Shown: positions 1 through 6,856 of the stretch, in pieces
How positions within the stretch are numbered: position 1 is the stretch's first letter
How the letters are laid out: each line of letters begins with the position of its first letter
NCBI GenBank assembly: GCA_950075905.1
Contig: CATMVR010000058.1
Coordinates: 1-13,363, forward strand
DNA: 13,363 nucleotides
Reading direction: 5' to 3'
DNA from: an uncultured Persicitalea sp.
GTDB taxonomy: Bacteria; Bacteroidota; Bacteroidia; Cytophagales; Spirosomataceae
The notes under the pieces: model-generated
Told to the model about the DNA's origin: nothing
The model's input: the letters and a program-made list of their open reading frames with translations, nothing else
Database searches by the model: none
Program-made: the position numbers and the translations under genes

Positions 1-1153
1 CCACGCCCGCATCACCGATGGACGTACTGCCAGCGTCTACCCCATTGCTCACATTGTAGCTACCCAGGATACTCGTCCCGATTTTGAACCTATCGTTGAT
101 TTTGTGATCTACATTGAGCCGGTAGGAATAGCGCTTAAAATTAGAATTGATGATGATCCCATCCTGATTGAAGTAGTTGGCCGATAGCGCCAGCTGGGTT
201 TTATCGTTCCCTCCGTTGATGGATAATTGGTGATTCTGGATGGGGGCTTGCTGGAAAATCAGGCTCTGCCAATCGGTTCCTTCACCCAGGGTCGAGGGAT
301 TGGGATACGCAGTGTTTTTGAAAACCTCGTTTTCCAATTGCGCAAACTCGGTAGCATTAAGCACATCCAGGGTTTTGGTGGCCTGTTGGATGCCGTAGTA
401 GCTGTCAATGGATACCCGCGTGGCCCCGGCCTTGCCGCGCTTGGTGGTGATCAGTATTACCCCGTTGGCGGCGCGCGCTCCGTAAATGGCCGAGGCCGAA
501 GCGTCTTTGAGTACCTCTACCGACTCAATGTCGTTGGGGTTGATGGTCGAAAGCGGGCTCACATCGTTGATGCCGCCGCCATTAGAAATCTGAATACCAT
601 CTACTACATAGAGCGGCTCCGAGTTGCCATTGATGGAGTTGGTACCCCGGATGCGCACGCTGATGTTGCCGCCGGGTGAGCCTGAGTTCTGGTTGATCTG
701 CACCCCCGAAACCCGCGCCTGCAAGCCCTGGGCTACGTTGGTGACGGGCAATTGGGTGAGTTCTTCGGCTTTTACCGAAGCAATGGAGCCGGTTGTTTCC
801 ACCTTCCGCTGGGTACCATAGCCTACTACCACCACCTCTTCGAGCGCTTTGGTGTCGGTTTTGAGGGCTACGTTGATGGTAGATCGGTTGTTGACCGGTA
901 CTTCCTGACTTACGTAGCCCAGGAAAGAAAATACCAGCGTAGCGTTCCCGGCTGTATTGACCGAGTAGGTACCGTCCACGTTGGTAATAGTACCGCGTTG
1001 CGTGCCCTTTACCGTCACGCTTACTCCGGGAATGGCTTCGCCGCTTTCGTCCGTCACTTTTCCTTTCACGGCGGCGTCCTGAGCCTGTGCCCCTCCCAGG
1101 GCCAGTACCCACATTACCATGAGTGAAAAGAGCTTGCTTAGATGTTTTAACAT
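1..1153 (-). CDS. SusC/RagA-family TonB-linked outer-membrane transporter, N-terminal part (cut by the window edge)
   Basis: Reading the minus strand from the ATG at 1153 gives 384 codons with no stop before the left edge, so the C-terminal barrel is missing. Residues 1-25 form a signal peptide ending in AQAQ. Residues about 27-100 are a carboxypeptidase-regulatory-like (CarbopepD_reg) domain with the motifs GKVTDESGEAIPGVSV and FLGY. The TonB-box-like segment EEVVVVGYG lies at 105-113. It is followed by a plug domain with the SusC hallmarks LYVVDGIQI (181-189), IESVEVLKDASASAIYG (209-225) and ANGVILITTKRG (229-240). The early barrel begins around residue 245. Family knowledge: such proteins sit in the outer membrane over a SusD lipoprotein and import glycans or peptides using TonB energy. 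The SusD gene would be expected beyond the left edge. The substrate cannot be told. The divergent LacI regulator suggests a carbohydrate (inference). Confidence 0.95.
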   Translation of the reverse strand, partial: MLKHLSKLFSLMVMWVLALGGAQAQDAAVKGKVTDESGEAIPGVSVTVKGTQRGTITNVDGTYSVNTAGNATLVFSFLGYVSQEVPVNNRSTINVALKTDTKALEEVVVVGYGTQRKVETTGSIASVKAEELTQLPVTNVAQGLQARVSGVQINQNSGSPGGNISVRIRGTNSINGNSEPLYVVDGIQISNGGGINDVSPLSTINPNDIESVEVLKDASASAIYGARAANGVILITTKRGKAGATRVSIDSYYGIQQATKTLDVLNATEFAQLENEVFKNTAYPNPSTLGEGTDWQSLIFQQAPIQNHQLSINGGNDKTQLALSANYFNQDGIIINSNFKRYSYRLNVDHKINDRFKIGTSILGSYNVSNGVDAGSTSIGDAGV

Positions 1154-1493
1154 AAGGGGAATGATTAAGGATTTAAGAATTGGTATAGTACAATTTTTTA
1201 GGAAAATTCAGACCATTCTAGCACGCTGCATATAGTCTATGCGAAACCGTCAGTTTTGTATTTTTGACTGAATTTATACTAAATATAAGGTAGTACTTCT
1301 ATTTGTCAAGGGCTTGAAAAGGCCAGGAATTCGAAAATTGGACTAAAAAATATCGGTAACGTTTCCGCAAACGTTACCGATACATAACTTTAATTAGTTA
1401 TTATTGCAGGATACCAAAATGTGAGCTATTTGGGCGAGAGAATGCTACTTTATCGATGCAAAGAACATAATACTACAAAAAGTACAATTCTAC
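1154..1493. promoter_or_regulatory. Divergent intergenic region between the susC-like and lacI-like genes
   Basis: These 340 AT-rich bases lie between two outward-reading genes and must hold both promoters. The one clear structure is the 32-base palindrome at 1351-1382, annotated separately. A TAnnTTTG match reads rightward at 1259-1266, but it is over 220 bases from the regulator start and has no convincing -33 partner, so it is not called. No leftward TAnnTTTG match was found for the transporter. No additional open reading frame or RNA gene was seen. Confidence 0.6.
1351..1382. promoter_or_regulatory. 32-base palindrome, likely LacI-family operator
   Basis: The sequence runs TATCGGTAACGTTT, then CCGC, then AAACGTTACCGATA. 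Fifteen of the 16 dyad pairs match, and only the C/C pair at 1365/1368 fails. The centre is a CG step flanked by A/T-rich AACGTT half-sites, which is the usual architecture of operators bound by LacI-family dimers. It lies 111 bases before the LacI-like start and 197 bases before the transporter start. It is therefore well placed for control of the transporter and for autoregulation. Family assignment is by form only; binding is inferred. Confidence 0.7.
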
Positions 1494-2699
1494 ATGATTC
1501 AATGTCCTAAGTGTCGGCAGGTCGAAACCATTATGAAGGCGGGCTTTGTGCGCGGCAATCAGCGCTTCCTTTGCAAGGAGTGCACCTACTACTTTACCCT
1601 ACCCAACCCAGACCACCAGAAGAAAAAGCGAAAGCGGCATCAAACCACTATCATTGACATAGCCCAGGAACTGGGCGTTTCCAACTCCACGGTTTCGCGG
1701 GCCCTGCACGGGCATCCCGACATCAACCCCAATACGCGCAAAGCTATTCTGGAAAAAGCCCAGGAACTCGACTATCAGCCCAACCAACTGGCCCACAGCC
1801 TGGTGAAAAGCCGAACGGAAACGGTCGGGATTTTGGTACCCGAATTCATGACTCAGTTTTTTCCTAACATTATTGTGGGGGCACAGAAGGTACTGACGCA
1901 GGAAGGGTACCACCTGATCATCATGCAGTCGGACGAATCGTACGAAACCGAAGTGAGTAATACCAAAGCCCTGCTGGCCAATCGGGTAGATGGCCTACTA
2001 GCTTCCATGAGCCACGAAACCAACAACTACGACCATTTCCGGGTCTTTGAGAAGCGGGATATTCCGGTGGTGTACTTCAACCGGGTCAGCGACGAGCTGG
2101 GGAGTCATAAGGTGGTAGTGAACGATTACCGCGGTGCCTTTGCCGCCGTAGAGCACCTGATCGAAAACGGCTACCGTCGCATTGCCCACCTGGGCGGGCC
2201 GCCCAACCTGCTCATCAGTCAGGAGCGGCTGCGAGGCTACTGCGACGCCCTGCAGAAACACGGCTTTCCGATCCTGCCGGAACTGATCATTCATGGCGAC
2301 CTGACCGTACAGAAAGCCCGGATTTATGCGGGTCATTTTCTGGATATGGCCGTTCCGCCCGATGCTATTTTTGCCGTCAATGACCCCACCGCCATTGAAA
2401 TCATCGTCCTGGCCCGATCCAAAGGCCTGCACATACCGGAAGATTTGGGCGTGGTAGGTTTCAGCGACGACTCCATCGCGGCCCACATTGGCACCGGGCT
2501 CACCACCGTAAAACAGCCCACTACCCACATTGGCGAAGCGGCGGCCCGGATGATTTTGCGGCTGATGGAGGGAGAAGATGAATTAGATACCCCCGAAACA
2601 ATAGTGCTCGATGCACAACTGATTGTGCGGGGATCGTCAGCGCGGGTGAAGGAGCAACTTCCCGAAAGCTTGAAGCTTTCGGGAAGTTCAGGAAGTTGA
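1494..2699 (+). CDS. LacI-family transcriptional regulator with N-terminal zinc ribbon
   Basis: This 401-residue protein has three parts. Residues 1-35 form a four-cysteine ribbon (C4-x2-C7, C27-x2-C30) resembling the N-terminal zinc-binding segment of IS1-type InsA proteins. A basic linker (KKKRKR, 43-48) follows. A LacI helix-turn-helix at about 51-80 reads TIIDIAQELGVSNSTVSRAL and is followed by the usual hinge. Residues about 100-380 form a periplasmic-binding-protein-like effector domain with TVGILVP, VDGLL and an NDPTAIEII-type segment. Ordinary LacI proteins are about 330-350 residues and start at the HTH, so the ribbon and linker account for the extra length. It acts in the cytoplasm as a sugar-responsive DNA-binding dimer (family knowledge) and probably binds the palindrome at 1351-1382. 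The last ~15 residues are encoded by a perfect hairpin and look like an added tail. The start has no Shine-Dalgarno site, as is common in Bacteroidota. Confidence 0.93.
   Translation: MIQCPKCRQVETIMKAGFVRGNQRFLCKECTYYFTLPNPDHQKKKRKRHQTTIIDIAQELGVSNSTVSRALHGHPDINPNTRKAILEKAQELDYQPNQLAHSLVKSRTETVGILVPEFMTQFFPNIIVGAQKVLTQEGYHLIIMQSDESYETEVSNTKALLANRVDGLLASMSHETNNYDHFRVFEKRDIPVVYFNRVSDELGSHKVVVNDYRGAFAAVEHLIENGYRRIAHLGGPPNLLISQERLRGYCDALQKHGFPILPELIIHGDLTVQKARIYAGHFLDMAVPPDAIFAVNDPTAIEIIVLARSKGLHIPEDLGVVGFSDDSIAAHIGTGLTTVKQPTTHIGEAAARMILRLMEGEDELDTPETIVLDAQLIVRGSSARVKEQLPESLKLSGSSGS
2656..2688. repeat. Perfect 16-bp-arm hairpin inside the 3' end of the LacI gene
   Basis: Arms 2656-2671 and 2673-2688 are exact reverse complements (AACTTCCCGAAAGCTT) around a single G. 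The hairpin codes for most of the C-terminal extension of the LacI protein, and the stop follows at 2697-2699. It stands 21 bases beyond the stop of the convergent Uma2-like gene, so it could end transcription from that side. Neither strand shows a T-run after the stem, so a classical intrinsic terminator is not certain. A REP-like palindromic insertion is the alternative. Confidence 0.75.
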
Positions 2700-2708
2700 T
2701 AAAAAGCA

Positions 2709-3326
2709 TCAGTCAATGCCTGAAAAGACATCCCTGACATTGATCTTAAAACCCGTAATCACTTCTGATTCCAGCGATCCTTCCCGGATTTTCTGAATCA
2801 ATTCATAGTCTGTATCACGAAGCAGGTATTGTTCAATGGTTTGCAGATCAGGATCAACTATCCAGTACTCCTGAATACCATGACGGGCGTAATCGGTTAG
2901 CTTGATGCCGTAATCGCGTTCACGGGTACTGTCAGAAAGTATTTCCACCACAAAATCAGGAGCAGGGAAGGCCGATTGCTTTGGTTTGAATTCCGAAGTA
3001 CGTTCTTTGCGCCAGAAGCACACATCAGGTTCGTAATCATTGCGCGTGAGCCGGATCATGGTTTTTTCAACGGCCACCATGCCCAACTTTTGCTTTTTAA
3101 CATAGGGTAGCAATTCCGTGAGCAAATGGGTAGAACACATCCAGTGTCTTCCATAAATGGGAGAATGATAAATAATTTCTCCCAGAATAAATTCAGCCTT
3201 TTTGTTCTCGTCTACCTCTGCCCAGAAAGCGTGGCGGCGGCGCTGTTCGTCATTCCAGGCTTCCTGCAACTCGTCCAGAAGCTCTTTGAATTCGAGCGTA
3301 TTGAGTATTTCTTCTTTACTGATCAT
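2709..3326 (-). CDS. Uma2/DUF820-family putative PD-(D/E)XK nuclease
   Basis: This 205-residue protein has the Uma2 fold signatures. YEPD with D101 is followed by PAPDFVVEILSDST (121-134) carrying E128, and by K142 within YGIKLTDYARHGIQEYWIVDP (139-159). These match the acid-acid-lysine layout of restriction-endonuclease-like proteins. Family knowledge: DUF820/Uma2 genes are expanded in cyanobacteria and Bacteroidota and often sit alone, and their biological role is poorly known. The N-terminal ~40 residues are charged and helical, and no signal peptide is seen. The gene converges on the LacI regulator with 9 bases between stops, and upstream on the minus strand is a TAAATTTG -7 candidate. 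Nuclease activity is inferred from motifs only. Confidence 0.85.
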   Translation of the reverse strand: MISKEEILNTLEFKELLDELQEAWNDEQRRRHAFWAEVDENKKAEFILGEIIYHSPIYGRHWMCSTHLLTELLPYVKKQKLGMVAVEKTMIRLTRNDYEPDVCFWRKERTSEFKPKQSAFPAPDFVVEILSDSTRERDYGIKLTDYARHGIQEYWIVDPDLQTIEQYLLRDTDYELIQKIREGSLESEVITGFKINVRDVFSGID

Positions 3327-3347
3327 GGGGAGGCTGTTTTTCCTTTA

Positions 3348-3355
3348 CAAATTTA
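3348..3355 (-). promoter_or_regulatory. Candidate -7 element (TAAATTTG) for the Uma2-like gene
   Basis: On the minus strand this reads TAAATTTG, an exact TAnnTTTG match to the Bacteroidota -7 consensus. It lies 21 bases before the ATG at 3326. No TTG was found at the expected -33 spacing, so the call rests on one element. Confidence 0.4.
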
Positions 3356-3417
3356 AGCATTTGACTGACTGGACCTAATGTGGAAAAGAATCAGTAAGCA
3401 GCATAACTTTATTTTTT

Positions 3418-3495
3418 TCACCGCAAAGACGCAAAGGCGCAAGGAGTTAATAATGAAGTATACTTATCTTAGCGTCCATCGCGCCGCCGCGGTGA
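3418..3495. repeat. Degenerate dispersed inverted repeat of the CACCGCAAAGACGC type
   Basis: The left end reads TCACCGCAAAGACGCAAAGG and the right end is CTTAGCGTC followed by GCCGCCGCGGTGA. The outer TCACCGC (3418-3424) and GCGGTGA (3489-3495) are inverted, and the inner arms match imperfectly. Intergenic elements with this sequence are widely scattered in cyanobacterial and Bacteroidota genomes and give rise to spurious peptides containing TAKTQRRKE (established pattern, from memory). Here the right arm is worn, with GCGTCCATCGC where the left arm would predict a GCGTCTTTGCG-like sequence. No coding role is seen; the element ends about 50 bases before the aminopeptidase start. Confidence 0.65.
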
Positions 3496-3546
3496 TTTAT
3501 ATGAACTACTTCCAAAACCTATTCCCGACCACTCATCAACCAAAAT

Positions 3547-4938
3547 ATGCGCATAGAACTTAGCAAAACGGACCCAAACCATCCTCTGACACTCCGCCTG
3601 TACGCCCAGGAGCAGCAACCCGCCGGCCACCCCCGGTTTCAGGCAACCAAAAACGAAACATGGTGGCCCTCCGAGAAAGAACTTTGGCTGGGTTTGGGAA
3701 AAACCCCTTCGGCCTATACCGTTCTGAAATGCCTCCGCACGCTGTTTTACAAGCAAAAAGACCGCTGGCCCGATCGGATAACCCTTGACGCCCGCGAACT
3801 ACCCGACGAATGGCTGGCCGCGGCCATCAATGGCATCATGCTGGGGGGATACAAACTGTGGCTGTACAAATCAGAAGACAAGCCATACAGCAAGTTTTTC
3901 GGCAAAGAGGGTACCCTGACGGTCTGGGCCAAAGAAAACGACAATCAGACCGACAGAGTAATCACCAAAGCCAAGGCCACCGCCGCCGTGCAGATGCGGG
4001 TAATGGACCTCATGAACGCCCCCGGCAACAAAAAACCGCCCCGAATCCTGGCCGAGTGGGCGCTCGAATCGGGCCGGAAACATGGCTATAAAGTGACGGT
4101 GCTGGAAAAAGATTCATTACAGGCCCTGGGCATGCACGCCCTGCTGTCGGTGAACAAGGGTAGCACCGAGCCTCCGGTCATGATCCTGACCGAATACACC
4201 CCGGCCAGCTATACAAAAACGGTGGTGCTGGTTGGAAAAGGTGTGACCTTCGACACAGGCGGAATATCCATCAAGGGGTCCAGCAACATGCACCTGATGA
4301 AAAGCGACATGGGCGGGGCCGCCGCCGTGCTGGGTACCGTGGAGCTCGCGGCCCGCCTGCAACTGCCTGTCAAGCTGGTAGGCATAGTACCTTCCACCGA
4401 AAACTGCGTGGATGGCGCGAGCATCAAGCCAGGCGATGTGATCGACTCCTATTCCGGCAAGACCATCGAGGTCATTGACACTGACGCCGAAGGACGGCTC
4501 ATCCTGGCTGACGGCCTCAGCTACGCTATGAAAAACTACAAGCCAGATATTATGATCGACCTGGCTACTCTCACCGGCAGCGTGGTGCAGACACTGGGCT
4601 ACGCGGCGGCAGGGATGTTTACGGCCAACGATGAGCTGGCCTCTCAGCTTGCCAGGGCCGGCGATAGTAGTGGCGAGCGGCTCTGGCGACTGCCCATCTG
4701 GGACGACTACAAGGAAGAAATAGAGTCTGACGTGGCGGATGTGCGCAACTATCACGGCAAGCCGCTGGCCGGGGCCATTGTGGCGGCCAAGTTTCTGGAA
4801 GTCTTTACCGGCGAGCACCCCGCCTGGGCGCATCTCGATATAGCGGGCACGGCCTTTGGTGAATCTGAGTACGCCCCTAACCGCGCTGGTACGGCTTTCG
4901 GGGTGCGGCTATTGCTGGACTACCTGGAAAATTTGTGA
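3547..4938 (+). CDS. pepA: M17-family leucyl aminopeptidase
   Basis: This 463-residue cytosolic metallopeptidase releases N-terminal amino acids from peptides. The C-terminal catalytic domain is intact. GKGVTFDTGGISIK (230-243) supplies metal ligands K231 and D236 and catalytic K243. MKSDMGG supplies D254. DTDAEGRL (311-318) supplies D313, E315 and catalytic R317. The spacings (5, 18, 59 and 2 residues) equal those of E. coli PepA K270, D275, D293, D352 and E354. The N-terminal ~140 residues are the divergent macrodomain-like part and are somewhat short for the family. No signal peptide is present, so a cytoplasmic role is expected. The gene stands between a worn intergenic repeat and the ATP-grasp gene, 107 bases from the latter, which has its own promoter. 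The symbol is by family; the bacterial M17 group also includes PepB-like enzymes. Confidence 0.95.
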   Translation: MRIELSKTDPNHPLTLRLYAQEQQPAGHPRFQATKNETWWPSEKELWLGLGKTPSAYTVLKCLRTLFYKQKDRWPDRITLDARELPDEWLAAAINGIMLGGYKLWLYKSEDKPYSKFFGKEGTLTVWAKENDNQTDRVITKAKATAAVQMRVMDLMNAPGNKKPPRILAEWALESGRKHGYKVTVLEKDSLQALGMHALLSVNKGSTEPPVMILTEYTPASYTKTVVLVGKGVTFDTGGISIKGSSNMHLMKSDMGGAAAVLGTVELAARLQLPVKLVGIVPSTENCVDGASIKPGDVIDSYSGKTIEVIDTDAEGRLILADGLSYAMKNYKPDIMIDLATLTGSVVQTLGYAAAGMFTANDELASQLARAGDSSGERLWRLPIWDDYKEEIESDVADVRNYHGKPLAGAIVAAKFLEVFTGEHPAWAHLDIAGTAFGESEYAPNRAGTAFGVRLLLDYLENL

Positions 4939-4978
4939 GTGGAAAATCAAAAATCCGGCTTAAAAGCCTCATTTAGCC

Positions 4979-5008
4979 TTGCCAGGTGCCTATTTTTTGC
5001 TAGATTTG
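4979..5008 (+). promoter_or_regulatory. Bacteroidota-type promoter for the ATP-grasp gene
   Basis: TTG at 4979-4981 and TAGATTTG at 5001-5008 are separated by 19 bases. This fits the TTG-N19-TAnnTTTG consensus of Bacteroidota primary sigma-factor promoters. The -7 element ends 37 bases before the ATG at 5046, so the 5' leader would be short. This is the best promoter match seen in the window. Confidence 0.68.
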
Positions 5009-5045
5009 AAAAAGGACCCATTTCATCAACTATCCTCATTTCTTT

Positions 5046-6260
5046 ATGGCCCGACCCCTCACTTTTCTCTGCGTTTCCACATACTTCAAGGGAAATGACT
5101 TCATGCGTGCCTGCAAGGAAGCCGGCAATACCGTATATCTGCTTACTGCTAAAAAACTTGAAGACAAGCCCTGGGTGCGCGACCATATCGATGAGTTTTT
5201 TTATATGGAAGAAGACTCCAATGGCAGCTACGATATGCAGCAGGTTATCACCGGACTAGCCCACATGATGCGCAGCCGTGCCATTGACCGCATTGTGGCG
5301 CTGGACGATTTTGACGTAGAAAAGGCGGCTCTGCTACGCGAACACTTCCGTATAGCCGGCATGGGCCAAACCACCGCCCGCTACTTCCGTGACAAGCTGG
5401 CCATGCGCACCAAAGCCGCTGAGGCGGGTATCCGGGTGCCGGGCTTTTGCGGACTTTTTAACGATAATGAAATCAACAGTTTTATTCATAAACATCCCGG
5501 TCCCTGGATGATCAAACCTCGCTCGGAGGCCTCGGCCACGGGTATAAAGAAACTCCATACGCAGGAAGAACTCTGGGACGTCATTCACTCTCTGGGCGAC
5601 CGCCGGCACGAGTATCTGGTAGAGCAGTACAAGCCGGGGCACGTATACCACGTAGACTCCCTGACTCTGAATGGTCGGGTTATTTTTTCGTGGAGCAGCC
5701 AGTACATTGCTCCCCCCTTCGATGTGGCCCATGGCGGCGGCATATTCCGTTCGGTGACGGTACCCTTCGACTCCTCCGAGTGGCACGCCCTCGAAACCAT
5801 GGCCGTTGATGTACTAAAAGCGTTCGGCATGAAGCACAGTGCCTCCCATACGGAAGTGATCCGCTGCCACGACGACGGACACTATTACTTCCTGGAAACC
5901 TCTTCGCGGGTGGGCGGTGCGCATCTCTCCGATATGGTGGAAGCTTCGTCGGGTATCAACCTCTGGCAGGAATGGGCGCGCCTGGAAACCGCCGTGGCCC
6001 GGGGAGAAGACTTCAAACTTCCCCGCGTCCGCAATGAGTACTCGGGTATCATTATTTCACTAGCCCGGCAGCAATGGCCCGACCTGTCGCCGTTTAGCGA
6101 CCAGGAGGTAGTCTGGAAAATGCAGGAAGAGTACCACGTAGGCTGCGTGGTGCGGTCTAAAAACCGGGAAAGGGTACTCGAACTGCTCGATACCTATGCG
6201 GAGCGCATCCGCAACGACTACCATGCATCCGCGCCGGCCTCGGAGCGTTCCACCCATTGA
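5046..6260 (+). CDS. ATP-grasp domain protein, putative carboxylate-amine/thiol ligase
   Basis: This 404-residue protein has the three-part ATP-grasp plan. An N-terminal Rossmann-like pre-ATP-grasp domain (about 5-110) is followed by RDKLAMR with K117, and by the ATP-binding strand PWMIKPRS with K157. A glycine-containing loop SEASATGIKK follows (160-169), then EYLVEQY with E193. The metal-binding acids are E270 (in SHTEVI) and E284 (in FLETSSRVGG). The usual E-x-N-P-R-x-G reads ETSSRVG here, so the metal-binding Asn position is Ser287, although the Arg is kept. Family members join a carboxylate to an amine or thiol through an acyl-phosphate; the substrates here cannot be deduced. It is cytoplasmic, has its own promoter and lies 136 bases before guanine deaminase. 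No domain for a peptide-carrier partner is visible nearby, so a biosynthetic cluster is not supported. Confidence 0.85.
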   Translation: MARPLTFLCVSTYFKGNDFMRACKEAGNTVYLLTAKKLEDKPWVRDHIDEFFYMEEDSNGSYDMQQVITGLAHMMRSRAIDRIVALDDFDVEKAALLREHFRIAGMGQTTARYFRDKLAMRTKAAEAGIRVPGFCGLFNDNEINSFIHKHPGPWMIKPRSEASATGIKKLHTQEELWDVIHSLGDRRHEYLVEQYKPGHVYHVDSLTLNGRVIFSWSSQYIAPPFDVAHGGGIFRSVTVPFDSSEWHALETMAVDVLKAFGMKHSASHTEVIRCHDDGHYYFLETSSRVGGAHLSDMVEASSGINLWQEWARLETAVARGEDFKLPRVRNEYSGIIISLARQQWPDLSPFSDQEVVWKMQEEYHVGCVVRSKNRERVLELLDTYAERIRNDYHASAPASERSTH

Positions 6261-6284
6261 TTGATAATGGTGATTTAGTGGTTG

Positions 6285-6387
6285 AGTTAAGAGTTTATGA
6301 GTGTAAAGTTCAAAGTAGCCAGGAAGTCGAAAAAATTGGCCCTATTTTTTTCTTCTCATTCACTCATAAACTCACCAACTCTTAACT
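6285..6387. repeat. Imperfect inverted repeat upstream of the guanine deaminase gene
   Basis: The left arm 6285-6303 (AGTTAAGAGTTTATGAGTG) pairs with 6361-6387, whose reverse complement is AGTTAAGAG, then 8 extra bases, then TTTATGAGTG. All 19 arm bases pair, with one 8-base bulge. The loop contains an AT-rich stretch. It fills most of the gap between the ATP-grasp and deaminase genes and ends 9 bases before the deaminase start. It could fold in the mRNA leader or be an intergenic mobile palindrome. Confidence 0.65.
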
Positions 6388-6396
6388 TATTCACAC

Positions 6397-6852
6397 ATGA
6401 GTAGTACCGATCCTTTTTTACAGCGTGCCGTTGAGCTTTCCATTCAGGGAAGTACTCAGGGAAAGGGGTACCCCTTCGGCGCCGTGGTGGTGCGCAACGG
6501 CACAATTGTGGGTGAAGGCCACAATCAGGTCATTGCCGATACCGACCCCTCCGCCCACGCCGAGATTGTGGCGATTCGTAATGCTGCCAAAAACCTGGGT
6601 ACCTACGAGCTGGCCGATTGCGAGCTGTATACCTCCTGCGAGCCCTGCCCCATGTGCCTGGGAGCCATTTACTGGGCCAAAATCCCCAAAGTATACTACG
6701 CCAATACCCGCCACGACGCCGCCGACATCGGCTTCGACGACGCCCTGATCTATGAGGAAATCCCAAAGCCCATGGAGGAGCGGAAGGTGGAGATGGTACC
6801 TCTCAGCAAGGAAGAGGCAATGAAGGCGTTTGAGTTGTGGAAAGAAAAGTAG
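6397..6852 (+). CDS. guaD: Guanine deaminase (cytidine-deaminase fold)
   Basis: This 151-residue zinc enzyme converts guanine to xanthine and ammonia in purine salvage. The zinc site is intact: H54-A-E56 and P83-C84-P-M-C87, with E56 as the proton shuttle. The segment TSCEPCPMCLGAIYWAK is shared with tRNA adenosine deaminase TadA. However, the later motif GFDDALIYEEIPKPMEER (112-129) matches Bacillus GuaD (GFDDSFIYKEI.KPAEER) and is absent from TadA, so guanine deaminase is the better call. The protein is a few residues shorter than Bacillus GuaD and ends in LWKEK. The C-terminal tyrosine described for the Bacillus enzyme is therefore not evident. It is cytoplasmic and may be co-transcribed with the ATP-grasp gene, since no separate promoter was recognised. 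Confidence 0.9.
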   Translation: MSSTDPFLQRAVELSIQGSTQGKGYPFGAVVVRNGTIVGEGHNQVIADTDPSAHAEIVAIRNAAKNLGTYELADCELYTSCEPCPMCLGAIYWAKIPKVYYANTRHDAADIGFDDALIYEEIPKPMEERKVEMVPLSKEEAMKAFELWKEK

Positions 6853-6856
6853 CTTA

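Noticed and set aside
582..1112. Minus-strand frame of 176 codons, arginine- and glycine-rich
   Set aside because: It overlaps the SusC-like gene in another frame, and the SusC frame has clear domain motifs from signal peptide to plug.
1259..1266. TAnnTTTG match as the LacI-gene promoter
   Set aside because: It is more than 220 bases upstream of the start, with no suitable -33 element.
2333..2740. 135-codon minus-strand frame across the end of the LacI gene
   Set aside because: It overlaps both the LacI coding end and the Uma2-like end. Its readable segment comes from the hairpin, which codes a similar peptide on both strands.
3378..3563. 61-codon plus-strand frame containing TAKTQRRKE
   Set aside because: It is read from the dispersed inverted repeat; this peptide is a well-known spurious translation.
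4117..4833. 238-codon open frame antisense to the aminopeptidase
   Set aside because: It is a shadow of a GC-rich conserved gene. The plus-strand protein has every M17 active-site residue, and the antisense product has no recognisable motif.
6397..6852. tRNA adenosine deaminase (TadA)
   Set aside because: The zinc motifs fit both families, but the GFDDALIYEEI..PMEER segment is typical of guanine deaminase.
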